Assembly (NCBI GenBank): GCA_903927855.1
Contig: CAIYOL010000376.1
Span: 1-10,960, forward strand
Length of the DNA: 10,960 bases
DNA from: an uncultured Planctomycetota bacterium
GTDB lineage: Bacteria; Planctomycetota; Phycisphaerae; Sedimentisphaerales; Anaerobacaceae
Reading direction: 5' to 3'
This document shows positions 7,293 to 10,960 of this stretch, piece after piece. Below the pieces are notes generated by a model, which was given only the letters and a program-made list of their open reading frames with translations, made no database searches and had not been told where the DNA came from. The position numbers and the translations under genes were made by a program. The first letter of the stretch is position 1; the number at the start of each line of letters is the position of its first letter.

Positions 7293-7321
7293 CTGCGGAG
7301 CACCATAAAGTGCTCTCGCAG
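7293..7321 (-). promoter_or_regulatory. Leader hairpin of the PEP-CTERM operon
   Basis: CTGCGGAGCAC (7293-7303) pairs with GTGCTC-T-CGCAG (7310-7321): eleven pairs with one bulged T and a six-base loop. It lies about 45 bases upstream of the first PEP-CTERM start codon. There is no T-run, so it probably shapes or protects the leader RNA. Confidence 0.45.
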
Positions 7322-7375
7322 CATTTATTATTATCACCCTGCCTGTGACATAGCATAGTCACCAAGAGGTGTTGA

Positions 7376-7503
7376 CTTTCTGCCGGACCAAGAAACCACT
7401 CTTTATGCCAATAATTGGTTTTGGGCTATTAGGGTTTTATCAAGGTCCAGCTTGGGGGGAGAAAACTCCTCGTGAGCGTTTATCCGTCCCCGACGGATTT
7501 ATC
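7376..7503. repeat. Structured element B, copy 1
   Basis: Starts CTTTCTGCCGGACC and shares with copy 2 a 38-base block that is identical at every position (7440-7477). Possible minus-strand RNA fold: GCTGGACC pairs with GGTCCGGC (one G-U), GGAG pairs with CTCC over TTTT, and TCCGTC pairs with GACGGA over GGG. The loop of the long helix is about 30 bases longer than in copy 2. It lies between the receiver-like gene and the PEP-CTERM operon, flanked by S hairpins. Confidence 0.75.
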
Positions 7504-7578
7504 TTTATCACGGTTTATATCACCGCGATTGCTCTCAATTGTACCCGGCAGCATATCAGTATCTTCCTGTTGAGCCGG

Positions 7579-8010
7579 CTACTTTGTAATTTTCTCTTTC
7601 TTGTGACGGCGGTTTTCAACAGGAGACATAGCTTTGATAGAGGCAGTGTTTTTGAGTCCAAGGATATTGGCGACGGTTTCACAGAAGAGCTCATCATCGG
7701 TATCATCGGTCAAAACCGCGGAGACACCGAGACTTCGAGCTGCGATTTCCTGTGTTTGGTCGCCAGCCTTTACGAAAGCTATCGTTGGAATCTCGGGCTT
7801 TACGGCCCTCATATTTTTGAGAAATTGGCCGTCCTCCATATCATCCAGGTCCCACTTGCTGATAACGCTGTCAACTTTTTCAGTTTTCAAAGAGTGAGCA
7901 GCCTTCATTCCAGACTGCATTGTTATCAATCGAATCGGCAGCTCTCGCAGCATTTCGTTCTTGCCATCGAGACCAACCGTTAACACATTTGCTTGTACGA
8001 GAATAATCAT
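7579..8010 (-). CDS. Degenerate receiver (CheY-like) domain protein
   Basis: 143 residues, one domain of response-regulator size plus a basic tail ending HKKEKITK. The receiver outline is visible: first strand IILVQAN, third strand VDSVISKW, the MEDG turn, fourth strand IPTIAFV, GVSAVLTDD, final helix ELFCETVANIL. The phosphorylation residues are missing. The acid pair at the end of strand one is Gln-Ala-Asn. The phospho-acceptor position is Lys52, with Asp54, 56 and 57 close by. The Thr/Ser switch position is Lys81. The conserved Lys-Pro is replaced by Thr101-Asp102. It is therefore probably a phosphorylation-independent protein-protein adaptor. There is no output domain. AGGAAG before ATG 8008-8010 supports the start. 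It lies on the same strand as the sigma-54 activator and between two structured spacers. Confidence 0.75.
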   Translation of the reverse strand: MIILVQANVLTVGLDGKNEMLRELPIRLITMQSGMKAAHSLKTEKVDSVISKWDLDDMEDGQFLKNMRAVKPEIPTIAFVKAGDQTQEIAARSLGVSAVLTDDTDDELFCETVANILGLKNTASIKAMSPVENRRHKKEKITK

Positions 8011-8077
8011 TTTTCACTTCCTGAACCCGTCTTGCATATCATTATCACGGCCTATACGCGGCCGCGTTTACCATCGT

Positions 8078-8123
8078 GCTGGGTTTGCACTTCAAACCCA
8101 GCAAAGGAGGAGGAGAGAGAGTT
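8078..8123. repeat. Hairpin element A, copy 1
   Basis: GCTGGGTTTG (8078-8087) pairs perfectly with CAAACCCAGC (8093-8102) over a five-base loop. It is followed on the plus strand by a purine tract GGAGGAGGAGAGAGAG and TT, ending at 8123. An S hairpin lies 11 bases to its left. On the minus strand the tract is a pyrimidine run just before the hairpin. Confidence 0.75.
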
Positions 8124-8148
8124 CTTAACTCTGAAGTTATCTACCGTT

Positions 8149-8220
8149 TAAGTTTTCTCCTTCCATAAAGTTTTCTCTAACCCTAAAGTTTTCTCCAGCC
8201 CTAGAGTTTTCACCTACCGT
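8149..8220. repeat. 18-bp tandem repeat, four clear units
   Basis: Units of exactly 18 bases start at 8149, 8167, 8185 and 8203, with consensus AAAGTTTTCTCYWNCCCT. Weaker copies extend the array on both sides (about 8133-8238). AGTTTTCTCC, present in two units, is the exact reverse complement of GGAGAAAACT in the core of both B elements. It lies between the two A elements, inside the predicted leader. Confidence 0.8.
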
Positions 8221-8300
8221 AAATTTTTAACTGACTTCTTTTTATTCACTTGTAAAGAACACACTCATCTATATCACCCCTAAAGGGTGTTTATTTTCGT

Positions 8301-8354
8301 GCTGGGTTTGTTATTAGGTTCCTCAAACCCAGCAAAAGAGGAGGAGAGAGAGTT
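8301..8354. repeat. Hairpin element A, copy 2
   Basis: Same 10-bp arms as copy 1, GCTGGGTTTG (8301-8310) and CAAACCCAGC (8324-8333), but with an unrelated 13-base loop. The GAGGAGGAGAGAGAG tract and TT follow to 8354. An S hairpin lies 11 bases to its left and another 10 bases to its right. Conserved arms and purine tract with a free loop suggest the stem and tract are the functional parts. Confidence 0.75.
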
Positions 8355-8383
8355 TTTATATTATCACGGCAAAGCCGTGTTAG

Positions 8384-8483
8384 CTTTCTGCCGGACCCGG
8401 TAACCTCTATTTAGGCCATCAAGGTCCAGCTTGGGGGGAGAAAACTCCTCGTGAGCATTTAATCCGTCCCCGGCGGATTTATC
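8384..8483. repeat. Structured element B, copy 2
   Basis: Shares the 38-base core (8419-8456) and both end blocks with copy 1, but has a shorter middle. The long helix GCTGGACC/GGTCCGGC is kept. The TCCGTC/GACGGA hairpin has one changed base (T to C on the minus strand, leaving a mismatch). S hairpins flank it at 8365 and 8489. A further CTTTCTG at 8515-8521 repeats the element's first bases. A 7-bp hairpin AGCAGTT/AACTGCT (8538-8560) lies between it and the sigma-54 promoter. Confidence 0.75.
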
Positions 8484-8602
8484 ATTATCACCCCTAAGGG
8501 GTGTTTGCTCTCGACTTTCTGATTTTTTTAAAGAGCGAGCAGTTTTACCTCTGAACTGCTTTACATCTTCAGGTGTCTTGCTTCGCTGCACTAAACTTAA
8601 TA

Positions 8603-8618
8603 AGCGAGCCGTGTGCCA
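8603..8618 (-). promoter_or_regulatory. Sigma-54 promoter reading into the structured leader and receiver-like gene
   Basis: On the minus strand TGGCACACGGCTCGCT matches the sigma-54 consensus TGGCAC-R-N4-TTGC-W at all but one defined position, with the required GG-N10-GC spacing. Transcription should begin near 8592 and run left through elements B2, A2, the 18-bp array and A1 to the gene starting at 8010. The gene of a sigma-54 activator lies 300 bases upstream on the same strand. Confidence 0.62.
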
Positions 8619-8719
8619 AAGTCTTTCGTGACAAGAAAAAATTTCTTAAGTGCTTGTTATAACGGCAGCTATGTGCTGCAAATTTTTGCCAGTGCTAAAT
8701 GTGTTTTTGTAAGTGGATT

Positions 8720-8732
8720 GACCGTTATGGTC
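8720..8732. promoter_or_regulatory. Possible enhancer site, dyad GACC-N5-GGTC (proximal)
   Basis: A perfect 4-bp dyad with a GTTAT centre, about 134 bases upstream of the predicted sigma-54 start site. The position suits binding by a Fis-type helix-turn-helix activator. Confidence 0.4.
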
Positions 8733-8790
8733 GACGAGCAGCGATAGTTTCTGCAGCAAGTTTTTATGTGTAGGTTGGTTAGCAGACAAT

Positions 8791-8805
8791 CGACCGGTTT
8801 GGTCG
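8791..8805. promoter_or_regulatory. Possible enhancer site, dyad CGACC-N5-GGTCG (distal)
   Basis: A 5-bp dyad of the same design as the one at 8720, 72 bases further upstream, close to seven helical turns, so both would face the same side of the DNA. A weaker copy, GACC-N5-GGGT, follows at 8811-8823. Confidence 0.4.
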
Positions 8806-8922
8806 GTGGTGACCATGTTGGGTGGTATGATTAAAGTCACATCACCAATTTCATTTTCAAATGAATAGAAAAGCAGCTTTGATTTTTGAGGTTGTATGGA
8901 GACAGCAGCAAAGACCTGTTTT

Positions 8923-9984
8923 TCAGGCCTTTTTCTTTGTCTGCGAGAGAGGGATGTCTAACTTATCGATGAGACGATTCAGACAGCGGCGCTCGATGCC
9001 GAGGATTTTTGCAGCGGCTATTTTACGGCCCTGGGTAAACTCGAGCGTCTGCGTAATAATCCTGCGTTTTACCTCATCAAGGGTCGGCAGTTCGTGTTTT
9101 GGATAAGCGGTGGAATCGGCTATTATAAGCTCAAAAGGCAGCACGGCAGGTTGAATTTCCCGACCTGTGGTTAAAACATAGGCACGTTCCATAGCGTTGG
9201 CAAGCTCACGGATATTGCCAGGCCAGGCGTAATTAAGTAGAAGTTTTTTGGCCATCGGACTAAGGACTTTCGGCGGCTCCCCGTAAAAGGTTGACTGGTT
9301 CGCTAGAAAGTGTTCAGCCAGAGGCAGAATATCTTCTTTGCGTTGGCGAAGCGGCGGGACTTCAAGACTAACCACGTTCAGCCGATAGTACAGGTCGGCG
9401 CGGAAAGTCTCTTCTTTGACCATTTCACCCAGATTAGTGTTCGTAGCGCACAAAACACGAACATTGATGGGGTGAGATTTTGTCGAGCCAAGCGGTGTTA
9501 CGGCGTTTTCCTGGAGGACACGCAGCAGCTTGGCCTGCAGTTCAAGTGGAATTTCGCTTATTTCGTCGAGGAAAACTGTGCCACCGTCGGCAGCTCTGAA
9601 GAAACCCAGCGTAGTGTCAACGGCACCGGTAAATGCGCCTCTTACATGACCGAACAATTGACTCTCAAACAACTGGCCTGTTAGTGTTGTGCAGTCAACC
9701 GGGACAAAAACTTTGTGAGAACGGTCGCTGGCTACGTGAATTTGCCGTGCGACCATTTCCTTGCCTACGCCTGTTTCGCCGGTTATTATTACAGAACACT
9801 TCCTCGCAGCAATCGCTTCGATTGTATCGAGAATCGAAGTAAAAGCGGGGGACCGACCAATAAACTCAATTTCAGCCCTTTGGTTCTTACCGGATGTGGA
9901 AAACCGTAAGCCCCTGCTTTTCAAAGACTCGTTTGAGTCTGGTGCCATCCTTTGCGATATATCATCATTGTTGTTTTGCATCAT
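8923..9984 (-). CDS. Sigma-54 dependent transcription activator (AAA+ and Fis-type HTH, no input domain)
   Basis: Enhancer-binding ATPase that opens sigma-54 promoters. In the 353-residue version: Walker A GETGVGKE at 69-76, sigma-54 contact loop GAFTGA at 116-121, Walker B GGTVFLDEI at 134-142, arginine-finger region FRADLYYRLNV at 194-204, sensor II GNIREL at 256-261, and a Fis-like helix-turn-helix at about 320-342 (RKIAAAKILGIERRCLNRLI). All catalytic elements are intact. Only about 40 polar residues precede the AAA+ domain, so there is no receiver, PAS or GAF domain, as in PspF-type activators that are controlled by a partner protein. A GTG at 10032 would add 16 residues that do not look like protein sequence; ATG 9982-9984 is preferred, although no strong ribosome site precedes either. 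The neighbouring receiver-like protein is a candidate partner, by inference only. Confidence 0.93.
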   Translation of the reverse strand: MMQNNNDDISQRMAPDSNESLKSRGLRFSTSGKNQRAEIEFIGRSPAFTSILDTIEAIAARKCSVIITGETGVGKEMVARQIHVASDRSHKVFVPVDCTTLTGQLFESQLFGHVRGAFTGAVDTTLGFFRAADGGTVFLDEISEIPLELQAKLLRVLQENAVTPLGSTKSHPINVRVLCATNTNLGEMVKEETFRADLYYRLNVVSLEVPPLRQRKEDILPLAEHFLANQSTFYGEPPKVLSPMAKKLLLNYAWPGNIRELANAMERAYVLTTGREIQPAVLPFELIIADSTAYPKHELPTLDEVKRRIITQTLEFTQGRKIAAAKILGIERRCLNRLIDKLDIPLSQTKKKA

Positions 9985-10114
9985 CTTAGTCTTACAAAAA
10001 ATTTTTATGTGCGGGTAACGTATCGCCCTCACAGCAACAAAGACTATTTAGATAGGGAGATATACTCCCGGAAGTGCGGATTCAGGGAACAATCTCTCCT
10101 GTCTCTCCGCCAAA

Positions 10115-10143
10115 ATTTTAACGTGTTAAGATAGAAAAATCAA
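10115..10143 (-). promoter_or_regulatory. Probable sigma-70 promoter of the sigma-54 activator gene
   Basis: Minus strand: TTGATT (10138-10143) and TAAAAT (10115-10120) with a 17-base spacer. A perfect inverted repeat, TTAAC-GT-GTTAA on the plus strand (10118-10129), overlaps the -10 box and the spacer and could be an operator. A GGGAG/CTCCC hairpin (10055-10069) lies in the resulting leader. Confidence 0.5.
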
Positions 10144-10479
10144 GAAAATTATCGGACTACTTTAATTTTTTCTCTATATTTGAGGTTTTTCCTGCCCTGA
10201 GACCTTAGCTGCAGTAAAGCAAAAACACCCTTTTTGTGCCAAAAATGAAGGTTTAATAAGATAGAGATAGCAAGTGCGAAAACCATAACTGCTTGATAAC
10301 TATATGGTTATGGATTTCGGAAAATCACGCTGATTCGGTTCCTATTGGAACTGTCCATAGACATCCTTATTTGAAATTTTCGGCTCACTTCACAAAAAAT
10401 CTGTTGTGTATTCGTAAAGAAATGCTGTCTTGTGGTCACACCAACGGTTGGATGTATTATAAACGCAGCGATGTATTAT
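10144..10479. other. Intergenic region between PEP carboxykinase and the sigma-54 activator
   Basis: AT-rich, no supported gene. A CCATAAC (10283-10289) / GTTATGG (10307-10313) inverted repeat is followed on the minus strand by TTTT and could be a weak terminator for the carboxykinase gene, though its 17-base loop is long. GTTCC-TATT-GGAAC forms a small hairpin near 10339-10352. Confidence 0.4.
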
Positions 10480-10960
10480 TTATTGAGTTATCAAATCGAA
10501 TGGCGAGATGTAATCACCGTATTTTTCCCTTGCCGTTTCGAAGCGCTGCCGCTGCCGGGTCAGAACCTTAAACAGCTCCGCCGGCGCATCGACAACGTTT
10601 TGGTGATGGAACTTTTCCACCCGCTCCAGCTTGGCAAGATTTTCTTCAACGCGGATTGTAAACTGTTTAACATAATCATCTCGCGAATAGTCCTTCGCGA
10701 GCACCTCGTCGAACAACCTCTTAAGGTCTTCATAGCAGGGAATATATCCGGTCGGCGTCCGTATACAGCCGGCCTCCTCATACACCCGAAGTTCCATCCA
10801 CTTAACCCAGACGTGTTTGTCGCTGACGCCATTGACAAATTTGCCGTCTTTATCCCGCAGAAAATAATTTACGCCGAACACCAGCGGCGGCCTTTTGAGT
10901 TTTTTCCCAAATTCGAGATTGTTCCTGATGTACCTGCCAAACGGAATAGCCACAAAGTCC
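10480..10960 (-). CDS. pckG: Phosphoenolpyruvate carboxykinase (GTP), C-terminal part, cut by the window edge
   Basis: This enzyme converts oxaloacetate + GTP to PEP + CO2 + GDP, the first committed step of gluconeogenesis. The frame is open to the last base, with DFVAIPFGRYI at the edge, so the GTG at 10953 is an internal valine codon and the true start lies outside. About 160 C-terminal residues are present. By eye they match the GTP-dependent class: PPLVFGVNYFLRDKDGKF corresponds to the family's conserved N[WY]F-[KR]DK-GKF block and TPTGYIP to its IGYIP block. The charged C-terminus ending YISPFDLITQ resembles archaeal and planctomycete forms. The catalytic N-terminal and P-loop regions are beyond the window. 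ATP-type PckA is unlikely given these motifs. Confidence 0.9.
   Translation of the reverse strand, partial: DFVAIPFGRYIRNNLEFGKKLKRPPLVFGVNYFLRDKDGKFVNGVSDKHVWVKWMELRVYEEAGCIRTPTGYIPCYEDLKRLFDEVLAKDYSRDDYVKQFTIRVEENLAKLERVEKFHHQNVVDAPAELFKVLTRQRQRFETAREKYGDYISPFDLITQ

Larger units (their letters stand above)
7360..8503. repeat. Family of six dispersed small hairpins (S)
   Basis: Plus-strand form TATCAC, stem, loop, stem, usually GTGTT. Copies: 7360-7371 (CACC/GGTG), 7509-7527 (CGGT/ACCG), 8046-8066 (CGGCC/GGCCG), 8275-8289 (CACCC/GGGTG), 8365-8379 (CACGGC/GCCGTG) and 8489-8503 (CACCCC/GGGGTG). The inner stem bases change between copies while pairing is kept, for example CGGC/GCCG against CCCC/GGGG, which points to a structure that works as RNA or folded DNA. 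One S stands between every pair of larger elements A, B and the receiver-like gene. The interval given spans the family; the receiver-like gene lies within it. Confidence 0.7.
8619..8922. other. Intergenic region upstream of the sigma-54 promoter
   Basis: No secure gene. It contains the GACC-N5-GGTC dyads listed separately, a third half-matching copy at 8811-8823, and an AAGAAA/TTTCTT palindrome around 8633-8647. A minus-strand frame is open from within the end of the sigma-54 activator gene to a TAA at 8646-8648 but has no start codon before GTG at 8840 and no ribosome site. I do not count it as a gene. Confidence 0.5.

Noticed and set aside
7369..7983. Plus-strand ORF of 204 codons
   Set aside because: Antisense to the receiver-like gene and to element B1. 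It has many Cys and His in low-quality stretches and no ribosome site, while the opposite strand has a good Shine-Dalgarno and a recognisable fold.
8078..8354. CRISPR-like reading of the two A repeats with the sequence between them
   Set aside because: Only two copies, unequal spacing, an internal 18-bp array instead of spacers, and no cas genes.
7360..8503. S hairpins as integron attC sites
   Set aside because: They lack the paired RYYYAAC/GTTRRRY core sites and the usual attC length, and no integrase gene is present.
8364..8591. Minus-strand ORF of 75 codons starting with GTG just after the sigma-54 promoter
   Set aside because: It runs through element B2 and two S hairpins. The corresponding frame in B1 is broken by a one-base length difference, so B is not conserved as coding sequence. 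The GTG is at the predicted transcript start with no leader.
8680..8695. Second possible sigma-54 promoter on the minus strand, TGGCAAAAATTTGCA
   Set aside because: GG and GC are nine bases apart, not the ten that sigma-54 needs, and the site at 8603 fits much better.
10219..10241. TGGCAC on the minus strand upstream of the activator
   Set aside because: No GC at the -12 position with correct spacing.
10293..10571. Plus-strand ORF of 92 codons starting at TTG
   Set aside because: No ribosome site, and it overlaps about 90 bases of the PEP carboxykinase 3' end antisense. Its product resembles nothing I know.

Overview
The window looks like chromosomal DNA of a planctomycete, probably a Phycisphaerae-type anaerobe or an uncultured relative. 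The evidence is three consecutive secreted proteins with PEP-CTERM sorting tails, a GTP-type PEP carboxykinase related to archaeal and planctomycete enzymes, a bacterial PPDK, and left-edge junk of a kind I remember from planctomycete drafts (heptad repeats and a KQTQTNP-type reading frame). The taxonomic call is inference; no marker gene settles it.

Layout. Positions 1-618 are AT-rich and repeat-laden, without a convincing gene. A small two-helix membrane protein (619-891, minus) and a small basic protein of unknown function (1339-1692, plus) flank a 450-base AT-rich spacer. Next comes a well-formed unit: a consensus sigma-70 promoter, pyruvate phosphate dikinase (1877-4600) and an intrinsic terminator. 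It is followed by tRNA-His with its own promoter.

From 4893 to the right edge all recognisable genes are on the minus strand. Read in transcription order they are: the C-terminal part of PEP carboxykinase (cut by the window edge), a sigma-54 activator with no sensory domain, about 900 bases of structured non-coding DNA, a degenerate receiver-like protein, another structured spacer, and three PEP-CTERM genes. The middle PEP-CTERM gene has an in-frame TAA that cuts its sorting tail off the body.

The most interesting part is 7330-8820. A near-consensus sigma-54 promoter (8603-8618, minus) lies just downstream of the sigma-54 activator gene. Two GACC-N5-GGTC dyads stand at enhancer distance upstream of it. 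The predicted transcript runs through about 580 bases of leader into the receiver-like gene. This leader and the next spacer are built from three recurring parts: a small hairpin S (TTATCAC...GTG) present six times, a 10-bp hairpin A followed by a GGAGGAGG tract (two copies), and a larger element B with a 38-base identical core (two copies). An 18-bp tandem repeat is complementary to part of B. I do not recognise S, A or B as any known RNA family.

Possible joint function, as inference: the activator without an input domain may be controlled in trans, perhaps by the non-phosphorylatable receiver protein, and may drive a structured leader RNA plus genes for exported PEP-CTERM proteins. PPDK and PEP carboxykinase both act at the PEP node of central metabolism, but they are not in one operon here.
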